64,000 nucleotides of DNA from Cryptomeria japonica (lineage: Eukaryota > Streptophyta > Pinopsida > Cupressales > Cupressaceae): positions 160,872,971 to 160,936,970 of the forward strand of contig NC_081411.1 of assembly GCF_030272615.1 (NCBI RefSeq), given 5' to 3'. The position numbers and the translations under genes were made by a program. The notes under the pieces were generated by a model that saw only the letters and a program-made list of their open reading frames with translations, had not been told where the DNA came from and searched no databases. Shown here piece after piece: positions 22,687-34,060 of this stretch. Each line of letters begins with the position of its first letter. The stretch's first letter is position 1.

Positions 22687-23964
22687 TGTAGACACCTAAA
22701 AATGTCTCATTGATTATTTACTAATTATTCTTCTGATTGATTAAATAATTCTTTAATTAATTTAATTAACTATTTCTTCTAATTTCATATTTCCTCATCA
22801 TCTTACTAATTATTCTATTTCCTATTCTATCATCATTTAATCATTTTAACTATTTTCTAAATATTAATTAAATATTTTTTATTTAATTAATTATGATTAA
22901 TTCCCCAATTTAAATAATCTTTATTATTTAAATAAAATTCTATTTTCAATTTCTATCTCTAATCATCTAATCATTTAACCCTTTTCTAAATATTAATTAA
23001 ATATTAATTATTTAATTAATTATGATTTTAATCTTTATTATTTAATTAAGATCCATTTATAAATAATTAAATAGTTTCTTTAAATTATTTCATTAACTAA
23101 TTATTTATTCTAATTCTATTTGCAAATCCCTAAATTCAAATTTCATTTAATTTCACGAATTCTTCTATTTCTAAATAATCAAATAGTTTCTTTAAATTAT
23201 TTAATTAACTAATTAATTCTTCTAGTTACATGTGCATGATTTCAAAAACCAAATTGAAAATCAAAGTCAAGTTTTAAATATATTCAAATTCTAAATTGAA
23301 TTAAAATAAATTCAATTATTTGAATAAATCTCACGCAAAGAATAAATTGAAAATCTAAGTTAAAATGCAAGCAAATGCTAAATTAATTAATTAATTAATT
23401 AATTCAATTATCTCTCCTATCTCTATTTCCATTTTCTAGTTAGCTTTTTCTAAAATAAGCTTTGTTTGTCATCTTCTTTATTTCCTCCAATCATTTTTTT
23501 TCTTCCTTCAGTTAGCTTTTTCTCAATCAGTTGACTCAATTAATCTATTCAATCTATTCTATTTCACCTCCAAGTCAGCAATTCAACTATCAATCAACAT
23601 GTGAGCTCACCCGAGTTCCACCTCTTGATCATTTCGTTCCACCTTTCAATCAATCTCATCCAAAAATTTATAAATTGAACATTCAATCTTGGACAATTGC
23701 TCTGAATCACAAACTTTGAATCTTTGTGTCACTTACAGGTTGCCAGCGTAATATTTGAGAGCCATCATACCACAAAGAAGAGAAGGGCAATGGAAGTTAT
23801 ACGCAGTTACAGAATAGGGAGTTTTGATTGAATTATTTTATAATTCTTATTTTGATTTGATTGTGTTATTTCATTGTTTGTTTGTTAGAATTCTTTAATT
23901 AGATAGGGATTCATGATTTCTCTTTGTTTCTAATTGAATTTAATGATGAATTGAGCATAGCATA
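22687..23964. mobile_element. Solo-LTR-like insertion in the left flank of the pogo-like element
   Basis: A 1,278-bp AT-rich block starting TGTAGACACC lies between two copies of GTTAA (22682-22686 and 23965-23969). The inverted partner at about 30280-30420 lacks the block: there, the sequence matching 22500-22686 continues directly into the sequence matching 23970 onward. This gives an unoccupied site and a 5-bp target duplication, as for LTR elements. No ORF or internal region is seen, hence solo LTR (inference). The right end (gcatagcata) is not a clean CA. Confidence 0.65.
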
Positions 23965-24189
23965 GTTAATATACTCACTACAAATAATATTATGAGGCAT
24001 ACTATATATTACTTCCAATAAATTTCATATGAGAAATACAAAATCATTCAACCACTTACTCATTTGAGAAATGAATCTGCATCTTAATACTATATAACCA
24101 ATATTCACTTTTTAATCACATCACAGTTACATCTTCCATGCATGCATCTCGTGCTTCTAGTTTCTCTCCTTGTTATATAATGTTTCAAG

Positions 24190-24288
24190 TTTTGTACCTA
24201 TGTGTGTGTATATATATACATATACATATATGTATACATATATATGTATATATACATATACATGTATGTATACATATATATGTATATG

Positions 24289-24323
<35 letters not shown>

Positions 24324-24395
24324 ACATACATATATATATATATGTATGTACATATATATATATGTATGTATATGTATATATACACACACACAACA
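24190..24395. repeat. TA/TG-rich microsatellite
   Basis: Compound (TATATG), (TA)n and (GT)n repeats. ORFs of Tyr/Ile/His/Cys in all frames are artefacts. An inverted equivalent lies at 29690-29860. Confidence 0.85.
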
Positions 24396-24758
24396 CCATT
24401 TTTTTTGTTGAAACATATTCAATAATGTAATTGTTCACTATCTAATAGAATATCAACAATATCCAATTTTTAATCACATTACAGTTACATATTGAATTCT
24501 TGCATGACTTTTTTGAGTTCTCTGGCTATATGGTTATTATTTATATTATCATGCATACATAAATAAAGACACAATAACATTTTATTTTGTTCAAAGATGT
24601 TCAATGATGAGTTACATAAATAGATTTGTTTTTCATCATTTATCTCAATGACATTGAGGGTTTCATTTCAATGATCTATATCTGTATATATATTTATATA
24701 GGCACACATAGTTGCATTTTATCATGGATACCTTATCATTGTAGGTTCACTGAACATA

Positions 24759-27357
24759 ATGGCATGAGGTAGAAAGGAAAATAGGTCTGTTAGACATCGA
24801 ATAGTTAGAGTCACTTGTGGGGTGCACTTCCCTGATGAAGATAGTTTTGTCCAAAATGAAAACCCAGTGACTACTGTTGTAGATGACCATTCACCTAAAA
24901 ATGCAACTGATGTGGAAACTATTGTTGTACATGACCATCCTACTGTAGATTGTAATCCTATTCCAGAAACACCACAAATACAGGTGGTCTCAAAGGCTCC
25001 CAAACCAAAATGGAGCATATTTGATATGAAAGAAGCAATATCATGCATAGAAGACAAGAACATTTCTCTTAGAGGCACATCAGTCAAGTATGGTATCCCC
25101 ATTGCCTCTTTGAGAGCATGGCTGATGGGAACCACAACCACGACTGTGAGGGGTCCACGTACCATTTTATCAGCAGAGGAGGAGGATGAAGTTGTCCAAT
25201 GGTGTAAAAACATGGCTGAAATTGGTCATGGTTTCCAAATCAGTCAACTTCAATCAACTGTTGCCCAAATTATCGAGAAAAGGCCTAATCCATTCAAAAA
25301 TGGGATGCCAGGGAGGTCATGATGAGTAGGTTTTAGATGAAGGCACCCTAATCTAATGATGAGAATAGCAAAAGGAGTGGACTCTGATAGGGCTATTATG
25401 CTTCAACCTTCTATTGTTGCCTCTTTCTATGACAACTTGAAGGTAATGTACAACCTCAATCACTATGGTAGCAGTCAAATTTGGAATTGTGATGAGACTG
25501 GTGTGCAAGCTGGGAGGAATTGTGGAATGAGAGTGATAGCCAAATTGGGCCAGAGGTGTGTACCGCACCTAATTTTGAAGAGTAGAGAGTGGATCACTAT
25601 TTTGGCATGTGTTAGTGCATGTGGTTTCAACATTCTTGGATTTTATTTGTTCAAATCTAAGAGGCATATCTAAAACTACATTGCAAACTGCAAGCCAGGA
25701 GCATGAATGGGAGTCCAAGAACATGCATGGGAGTCCAAGAACATGCATGGATGAAAAAGGAGTTGTTCTTAAATTGGTTGGAATATTTTGCATGTTCAGT
25801 CCCTGGTGGAGTTTCACCCTCACATAGAGCCCTACTGATCTTCAACGGTCATGGCAGCCATGTAGCCTTCAAGACAATTGAAGAAGCAAGGCAGATAGGT
25901 ATAGATTTGGTAACCCTTCCAACTTATACAAGCCACAAACTACACCCACTTGATGTCTCTGAATTCTCACCTTTCAAGAATTATTTCAAACAACAAAGGA
26001 GTATATGGATGTCAAAATTCCCACAAATTGAAATTAGAAGGGAAGAGTTGGCAACTCTTGCGAGCAAGGCCTTTGCCCAAGCATTGACACTGGCTAATAT
26101 AATAAGTGGCTTCCATAGGATAGGGATTTGGCCACTTAACTGAAATGCATTACAGAATGATATGAGACCAAGTGAGGCATTTGAGGTTGCAGTTGATATA
26201 CAACTAGTTGTTGGAATAGAACATGATGCCACTTTGAGGGATGAAGAACCAGAGTATATGGCAGCAGAAGCTTGCTTGCGATTGGCTAGTTTTAATGAGG
26301 AAGACATTCAAGATTTTTGTAGAGTGCCATAGCGGAACACAAGTAATGGTTGAGGGTACAAGTTTGACACCACAAACTACCAAAGCAAGTCTCCCCCCAC
26401 AAACCAGCTAGCCAAATGAGGGTTTTGAAAGTATATCAATAGGCATGTCTTTGCCAACACAAGCTGACATACCAGAGTGGACCCAAGAAGTAGCCAACTA
26501 TGATGATGTAACCCTTTTCATGCCAAGTCTGCCAGAAATTGATCCAGCAGATGTGATAAATTACTTCACTAATGCAGTCATCTGGGAGCAGCAAGATGAT
26601 GTTGATTGTGAAGACGAACCTGAGTTTGTGCCATGCACACAAGAGGATGCGCAGCAAGTGCCAAGGAAAATCAACAAATTCTTAAGACTTCCAGTGCATA
26701 TAATGAATCATTCTTTATGTGGAGGTAGGAAAGGGGTACTACATCTTAGTAGCCAGTCACATATCTTGACATCTGATGAGTAAATTCAAAGAGAAAAAGA
26801 TAAAGAGGCTGAAAGGAAAAGAGATGAGGAATTGGCAAAATGAAAGAAAGAGCGGATGAGATAGAGGAAGGAACAACGTGAAGCAGAAGCGATAAAAAAT
26901 GAGGCTATGAGGGTGGAAAAATAGGAAAAAAAATTGCAGGATTCCCAAGACAAGTTCATTCGAAGACAAGACAAGGCAAATAAAGATGCAGAAGCAAAGT
27001 TTGAGAAGGAGAGGATGAAAGCTAAAAAGGCAACCAAGCATGCAAAGAGGATGAAATATGTTTCCACAGTCGCAGAACCTCTACCCATCCGACACCCAAT
27101 TCTCATGGAAATGATGAACCTCTTGTCCCCAGCCTTTGCAGCTATTAATACTATGCAAGTTGGGACTGCACTTGGATCCTCAGACACCATGCAACTTACT
27201 TTAGGTGCAAACTAGACATTCCTTGCTCAAATAACAAGTTGCTTACAAACCCCTCCCAGCGAAGAAAACAATGTTGTTGGGCTAGACCCTAGTAGGCCAT
27301 AGTCCGTTGGGGTTGGATTTGTGAAACCTCCTCCATTTAATACCCATATGGAGAATT
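24759..27357 (+). pseudogene. pogo/Tigger-like transposase (HTH_psq, DDE_1), inactivated
   Basis: Known role of the family: a DNA-binding transposase that excises and reinserts elements at TA. Seen in order: a probable start at 24759; a psq-type helix-turn-helix at about 25005-25130 (KWSIFDMKEAISCIEDKN...); a DDE_1 domain with the first catalytic Asp in NCDETG (25491-25493); the second position in FNGHGSH (25844-25846), where Asp is replaced by Asn; and the third Asp in HPLDVSEFSPFK (25952-25954). A Lys/Glu-rich coiled-coil-like tail follows (26800-27060), ending near 27214-27357. Breaks include TGA codons at 24765, 25320, 25323, 25338, 25704 and 26141, TAA at 25671, a frameshift from a 20-bp tandem duplication (25707-25746), and a second frame change around 26340-26440. 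It is dead as a transposase. Confidence 0.85.
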
Positions 27358-27622
27358 GATCAAGTTTGATGAATTATAATTTGTGAGCCCTCTGAAGAGA
27401 AGATTTTGAGTTTCGATATAACTGTGATGTGATTATAGAATGACGTACTACCATATTTTGTAATGTGATGAGAACTCCGTTGTTTTCAGATATCTCAAAT
27501 GGATATTCCAATGAATTGATGGTATTGTTGTAAATCTCATATGTTTGTTTTTTGTGATGTTATATTTCTCATATATTAGTTGAACTGATTTCATATATTT
27601 ATCACTATCAAAAAAGGCAACA

Positions 27623-27727
27623 TAAGTGTTCAAATTGCTCACTATCAAAAAGGCCATATCAATGGCATCTGATTATTCAGATGCCACTGATATGTCTTCT
27701 TTTAATAGTGAGAAATTTGAACACTTA
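27623..27727. repeat. 105-bp foldback hairpin
   Basis: About 50-bp arms, TAAGTGTTCAAATT... and ...AATTTGAACACTTA, with a 4-nt loop (TTAT) between GGCATCTGA and TCAGATGCC and only a few mismatches. A TA at each end would fit a tiny MITE; the fold would also suit a small-RNA precursor. Confidence 0.8.
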
Positions 27728-27791
27728 TAAGTATTCAAATTGCAGTCATCGTATATAAATTGCAGTCTCTAATATGTCTACTAGGTCATTG

Positions 27792-27984
27792 CATCGAAAT
27801 GATAAAAGGAAGTGTCCTATTTATAAAAGGGCACCAGACAAATAACTATTTTCTATTGCCTTACAAGATATCTTGTTAGCTACCAAGTTTTCCTTGTTGG
27901 CAGTATCTAACAAAATATCTTTTAAGGCACTATAAAACAATTCTTTGTCTAATTTTTTTTCAAATAGGGCACTTCCTTTCGATC
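27792..27984. repeat. 193-bp foldback hairpin
   Basis: Inverted arms of about 80-90 bp share 'ggaagtg(t/c)cctattt', 'agacaaa' and 'gccttacaagatatcttgttag' against its complement, around a loop near 27888-27900. It is less perfect than the neighbouring hairpin. MITE-like; no coding sense. Confidence 0.65.
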
Positions 27985-27989
27985 AATAT

Positions 27990-28420
27990 GAACTATGTGT
28001 GTTTCTTGCATTAATATGAAGTAAGTGAGGAATTTAAACAAATTGAAACACAAACAATTCAGAAATTGAAACATAAACAAATTAGAAATTGCATTGTCTA
28101 CTAGATCATTGTGAAAGTATAGGTCCAACAAAGAGAAGATTGAAACATATGAACTAAGTGAGGAATTTAAACAAATTGAAACACAAACAATTCAGAAATT
28201 GAAACATAAACAATTCACAAATTGAAACATAAACAAATCAAAAATTGAATTGTTTACTAGATCATTGTAAAAGTACAGGTCCAACAAAGAGAAGATTGAA
28301 ATATATGAAAAAAGTGAGGAATTTAAACAAATTGAAACACAAAAAATTCAAAAATTGAAACATGAACAATTTCAATTGTCTACTAGATCATCGCCAAAGT
28401 AAAGTCATATCGACTTTACC
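27990..28420 (+). repeat. Three direct repeats of 133-156 bp
   Basis: 'agtgaggaatttaaacaaat' occurs at about 28024, 28157 and 28313, each followed by 'tgaaacac', 'ctactagatcat' and 'aggtccaacaaagagaagat'. The second unit is longer through an extra 'gaaacataaacaattcacaa'-type module. No gene is seen. Confidence 0.75.
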
Positions 28421-29680
28421 TAAGAGGAATGCTTGTTGTCTTTGACATAGTGACTCCTAGATCATTTCCTGCGATAACAATCACAACAAAATGCAAAACA
28501 AACTAAAGTGTGTTAAGAAACACATTTAATAAGAAATGCATAACTACCTAAGATATCTTCACAAATTAATATAAAATGTAAGCATTAAAGGCATAATCTC
28601 CAAAGAATTGAAGTGTGTTAATAAACACATTTACATTGATATGATGATCTTCCACAAGTATGGTTCTTCCCTCGATGCTCTAGCACGCTTGCAAAAAATA
28701 GTAATAATCGAGGGTAGCGTAACGTTGTAACAACAAATCATCCATACATTATTGAATGCAAAACAAATTTTTGATCGTCTTTAACTTTTGACAACATGCA
28801 TACAATCCTTACACATTCATACATACATATTCAAATGCATAAGTACATACATATACATATCCACCTACATACATATGCACATGTACATAGAATTGCACAT
28901 ATGAACATATACATACATATGCATATGCATATGTATAACATACATACATATTGCAAACAAATAGTTACCTAAGGAGTGTGCAAAGGGAATTTGTAGAACT
29001 CAGAAATATGCAATGAATTGGATTGTAATGAAAGTGACATGGAAAATTTTGTCTTATAATATAATTCAAATGTGCAATGCATTCAATTGTGGTAGCTAGC
29101 AATTTTTAAATTTGAATTTTTGTGGGAAACAGTCGTTCATGTCATATTGAATATGCAGTCCTGCATTGCTTTGAATTGTTCATTTTTCTTCTACACACAC
29201 ACATGTATATGTGTGAGTGTGTATGTGTGTATGGAAAATAACCATATATGTATGTGCATGTGTGTGTGGATAATAAACATATAGACACATTAAACTGTAA
29301 GAGCATTGAAATGAAACTGTAAACCACATACAAAGAAATTATCAATATACAAAGCATAATGCAACTATGAAGGAGCATAAACCATCATTGGACATCCAAT
29401 ATGGCTGTTAATATTATTTAAAATGACTATATTGAAAGAAATGCTGGTTTACTCAAAATAGTATAATTTAAATTAAAAGATTTATAACATATAACATTGA
29501 CAATAGAAGGAATTTAGTTATTCCGTGTGTACCAATTTGAATGTCTGCCCTTGAATAAGGAAATTGTTGTTGATTACAGCAAGTTCTGTGACTATATGGT
29601 TATTGTCCATATACATATAAAAATATATATAGACAATAACCATATAGCTAGAGAACTCGAAACAACCATCGTTATAGAAC
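28420..29680. other. Right flank of the pogo-like element, non-coding
   Basis: It contains an (ACAT)n-like microsatellite at about 28800-28950, and blocks inverted relative to the left flank (28960-29170 with 21690-21900; 29280-29500 with 22005-22200). No ORF of note. Confidence 0.6.
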
Positions 29681-29689
29681 ATATTATGC

Positions 29690-30447
29690 TATTGTGTGTG
29701 TTTCTTCATGTATACATATACATGTATATATATATATATACACATATATATGTACATACATGTACACATGTATATATATACATATACATATATATGTATA
29801 TGTGTGTATATATATGTATGTGTATATATATATATATATATGGACAATAACCATATAGGTACAAAACTTGAAACTGTATATAACAAGGAGACAAACTAAA
29901 AGCATGAGATGCGGGAGTAAAATATGTAACAATGATGTGATTGAAAACTGGATAATGCTGATATTCTATTAGATAGTGAACAATTCCATCATTGAACATC
30001 TTTCAACAAAATAAAAATGCTACTATGTGTGCTTGTATAAATATATATATAGAGACAGATCATTGAAATGAAACCCTCAATGCCATTGAGATAAATGATG
30101 AAAAACAAATCTATTTTTGTAACTCATCATTGAACATCTTTGAACAAAATAAAATGGTATTAAGATGCAGATATTGTATTAAGATGCAGATTCATTTGTC
30201 AAATGACTAATGATTGAATGGTGTTGTTGTATTTCTCATATGAAATTTATTGGAAGTAATATAGTGTATGCCTGATAATATTATTTATAGTGAGTATATT
30301 AACAAATTGAAGGCAGAGCAAATAATGAAAATACCAAAAAAAATCTTCATTTCCCTAAGTTTTTAGGGCAAAAAGGATAGTAGGAGTTTGTGCCACGTGT
30401 ATATGAGAAGGTTGTTATATGTCGACAATAACACACACACATAGACA

Positions 30448-30484
<37 letters not shown>

Positions 30485-30515
30485 GTGTATATATGTATAC
30501 ATGTATATATGTAAT
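29690..30515. repeat. Microsatellites and inverted partners of the left flank
   Basis: A TA/TG microsatellite occupies 29690-29860. 29850-30300 pairs in inverted orientation with 23965-24715, and 30280-30420 with 22500-22686. A (CA)n/(TATG)n tract lies at about 30430-30515. Confidence 0.7.
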
Positions 30516-30519
30516 GATA

Positions 30520-31031
30520 AATAATGAAAGGGGTTTTGAATAATTATGAACAATAATCAATCTTTTTTGCATTCTCTGTAATGATTTTGGCATTATAAAC
30601 AAAGAGACACCATTTAACAGTGCACCCATAAAATGAAATGATAATAATGAAGAGGTTTTGAATAATTATGAACAATAATCAATTTTTGTTGCATTCACTA
30701 TAATGATTTCTCCATTATAAACAAAAAGACCATTTAACAACGCACCCATTAACTGCATGTTGTTATATGTCGACAATCACAAACACACACAGACACACAC
30801 ACACACACACATATACATATATATATGTGTGTGTATGTATATATTTATATATGTAATGATAAATAATTAAGAAGTTTCGAACAATTATGAACAATAATCA
30901 TTTTTTTCCGCATTCATTGTAATGATTTTGGCATTATAAACAGAGAGACGCCATTTAACAATGTACCCATTAACCGCATGTTGTTATATGTTCACACACA
31001 CACACATGCACACACACACACATACATATAC

Positions 31032-31100
<69 letters not shown>

Positions 31101-32560
31101 GATAAATAATGAAGGGGTTTCGAACAATTATGAACAATAATCAATTTTTTTTGCATTCATTGTAATGATTTCAACATTATAAATAGAGAGACGCCATTTA
31201 ACAGTGCACCCATAAAAGGTAATGATAAGTAATGAAGGGCTTTCGAACAATTATGAACAATAATCAATTTTCTTCGCATTCAGTGTAATGATTTTGGCAT
31301 TATAAACAAAGAGACATCGTTTAACAATGCACCCATAAAAATAAATGATAAATAATAAAGGGGTTTCAAATAATTATGAACAATAATCAAATTTTTTTTG
31401 CATTCATTGTAATGATTTTGGCATTATAAACAGAGAGACACCATTTAACAGCACACCCATAAAAATAAATGATAAGTAATGAAGGGGTTTCGAACAATTA
31501 TGAACAATAATCAATTATTTTTACATTCACTGTAAGGATTTTGACATTATAAACATAGAGACTCTATTTAACAGTGCACCCATAAAATAAAATGATAAAT
31601 AATGAAGGGGTTTCGAATAATTATGAACATTAATCAATTTTTTTCACATTCACTATAATAATTTCGGCATTATAAACAAAGAGACACCATTTAACAATGC
31701 ACCCATAAAAAGAAATGATAAATAATGAAAGGGTTTCGAATAATTATGAACAATAATCAACTTTTTTTGCATTCACTGTAATGATTTCAACTTTATAAAT
31801 AGAGAGACGCCATTTAATAGCACACACATAAAAAAAATGATAAATAATGAAGGGGTTTCGAACAATTATGAACAATAATGAATTATTTTTGCATTCACTG
31901 TAATGATTTCGGCATTATAAATAGAGAGACTCTATTTAACAGTGCACCTATAAAATGAAATGATAAATAATGAAGGGGTTTCGAACAATTATGAATAATA
32001 ATGAATTATTTTTGCATTCACTGTAATGATTTCGGCATTATAAATAGAGAGACTCTATTTAACAGTGCACCTATAAAATGAAATGATAAATAATGAAGGG
32101 GTGTCGAACAATTATGAACAATAATCAATTTTTTTCACATTCATTGTAATGATTTCGGCATTATAAATAGAGAGATGCCATTTAACAGCGCACCCATAAA
32201 AAGAAATGATAAATAATGAAGGGGTTTCAAACAATTATGAACAATAATCATTTTTTTTCGCATTCACTGTAATGATTTCGGCATTATAAATAGAGAGACA
32301 CCATTTAACAACACACCCATAAAAAGAAATGATAAATAATGAAGGGGTCTCGAACAATTATGAACAATAATCAATTGTTTTGCCATTCTTTGTGAGGATT
32401 TCGGCATTATAAATAGAGAAACACCATTTAACAACACAAGCAAAAATTGAAATGAAAAATAATGAAGGGGTTTCGAAGTAAACGAAGATATATTCAATTG
32501 TTTTGCCATTTTGTGTCAGGATTTCGACATTATTAAACTGTAATAGAGCATTGAAACGAA
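30520..32560 (+). repeat. 123-bp tandem array (about 16 units)
   Basis: The unit contains 'aatgataaataatgaagggg', 'gaacaattatgaacaataat', 'gtaatgatttcggcattata' and 'gagagac(g/a)ccatttaaca'. Spacing is 123 bp between units at 31861, 31984, 32107 and 32230. CA/GT microsatellites interrupt it at the same position within the unit at about 30765-30858 and 30978-31098, and a similar tract precedes the first unit. Divergence between units is moderate. Confidence 0.85.
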
Positions 32561-33211
32561 ACCCTAAACTGCATACAAAGAAATCATCAATAGACAAAGC
32601 ATAATGCAGCTGCGAAGGAGAAAAACCATCATTGGACATCTAATATGCAAGGAGGAATAGTGCGACCATTACCTGGGAGGAAGCCGTCGATGGAGAAACA
32701 ACTTCATTTCCCTAAATTTTTAGGGCAAAAAAGATAGCGAGTGAAGAAAATGCGACGAAAAATCTTCATTTCCCTAAGTTTTTAGGGCAAAAAAGATAGC
32801 AGGAGTTCATGCCACGTGGGGCCACCATACCTATGCGGGAAGGGGGTTATGGGTGGTCAACATGTTTTTTGACTACCCATTTTAAACATTTTTATATTCA
32901 TCATATTTTTTATTATATGCATGTGATAAATTTTTTAGGTTAATTATTTTTAATAAAATGGTGAAAAACATATTACTTTTTAGGTATTTTATAAATGGAT
33001 ATTGGCCTTTTGGTGTGCGGGTAGTGGCACAAAAGAGGTCAAGTATCGAGCGACACTTTGAAACGACCACTTTTTGACCTTTCGACGCATAACGACTCGT
33101 AGAGATCGGATCGTTACTACCCAGAAGCCAGATACGAAGACAACCAAACAAAAAATTCAAAATTCGATGTACCGTTTAGGATCTGTCGGTGCGCGAAGTT
33201 AGCTATGACGG
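32561..33211. other. Right end region of the pogo-like element
   Basis: 32560-32650 matches, inverted, 22070-22190; 32780-32880 matches, inverted, the region around 22510-22620. 33000-33210 is richer in CG dinucleotides than its surroundings and is not repeated at the left end. No ORF seen. Confidence 0.5.
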
Positions 33212-33229
33212 CTACTGGTGCTCTTCCCC
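33212..33229 (-). repeat. Right terminal inverted repeat of the pogo-like element
   Basis: CTACTGGTGCTCTTCCCC, followed by TA (33230-33231). Pairs with 21144-21161. Confidence 0.8.
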
Positions 33230-33231
33230 TA

Positions 33232-34060
33232 CCTATTTTTTTCTTTTGTACTCTTTTTGAGCTATGGATGATTTTTTTAATTTTTTTTTAATTTTAAATA
33301 TTGGATTATATACATACCATCTTTTTATTATAATATAATATAACATCTCAAGTTAGTGTATATTTAATTTAGATTTTTTCATAAGTATTATGACCAAGGG
33401 AAAGAGGAATCTTGAATTTCTTATAAAGGGATGTAAAAATTTCATTTCAATTCTATATTACAATAGACTTTAGGGACAAAGATTGATAACAGTAAGAATG
33501 TTTATTGTTTTAGAAAAAGCTAGTGATTAGGGGAGAACCATAGGAACCTTCTAATAAAAACATGAAAAAAATCTAAAATATAGAGTACAAAATCACTAAG
33601 AAAAGCTTGTTGGTGACAACTATCCACCTGAGTAAGATGCCTAACATTTTCCACATGTTTCTATCATAGATTATGTGTCTAACTCAACTCATAGAATGCA
33701 CTAGCTTTGTTTATATATATGCATAAATACTAATCATTAGGTGAGGCCAATCTAAACTTTAGTGTTACATATGTTTCATCTTCAATGGTGTAGTAAAATC
33801 AACTAAAATTTAATTTGGCAATGATTTCAGTTCAACTCCATTTGATAATAAACTTTAGAGAAAAAGTTTCATAGGGGGAAGAATGTAATCACATATCATT
33901 TAATATTCTAGTAAAGGCTAGTGATTAGGGGAGAATCTAAGAACCTTATAATGAAAACATGGAAACAATATAGACTATAGATTCAATTGAAACTCTAAAG
34001 GTTGAAGCCTATACTCTCTAACTTATCAAAACTATCTAGACAATGGAATTTCTAGAGAAA
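33232..34060 (+). repeat. Repeat X, right half, plus a partial extra copy
   Basis: 33232-33810 matches 19005-19615 in order ('caatagactttagggacaaag', 'aatcattaggtg', 'ccaatctaaactttag'). 33820-34060 repeats part of the same sequence again ('gctagtgattaggggagaat', 'atctagacaatgg'). Confidence 0.65.

Larger units (their letters stand above)
21144..33229 (+). mobile_element. pogo/Tigger-like DNA transposon (Tc1/mariner superfamily), 12.1 kb
   Basis: Seen: the left end is TA|GGGGAAGAGTACCAATAG, and the reverse complement of the right end is GGGGAAGAGCACCAGTAG. That is 16 of 18 matching terminal bases, with TA on both sides, the target duplication expected for Tc1/mariner. Both flanks belong to repeat X, which is uninterrupted at 18774-19615. 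Inside is one decayed transposase with a psq-type helix-turn-helix and a DDE_1 domain, fitting the pogo/Tigger family. The long flanks share many inverted internal repeats (for example 21690-21900 with 28960-29170, 22005-22200 with 29280-29500, 24570-24715 with 30015-30160). A 1.28-kb solo-LTR-like insertion sits in the left flank. The unusual size reflects internal repeat expansion and insertion. Confidence 0.8.

Noticed and set aside
24138-24438. Six overlapping Tyr/Ile/His/Cys ORFs
   Set aside because: TA/TG microsatellite translation.
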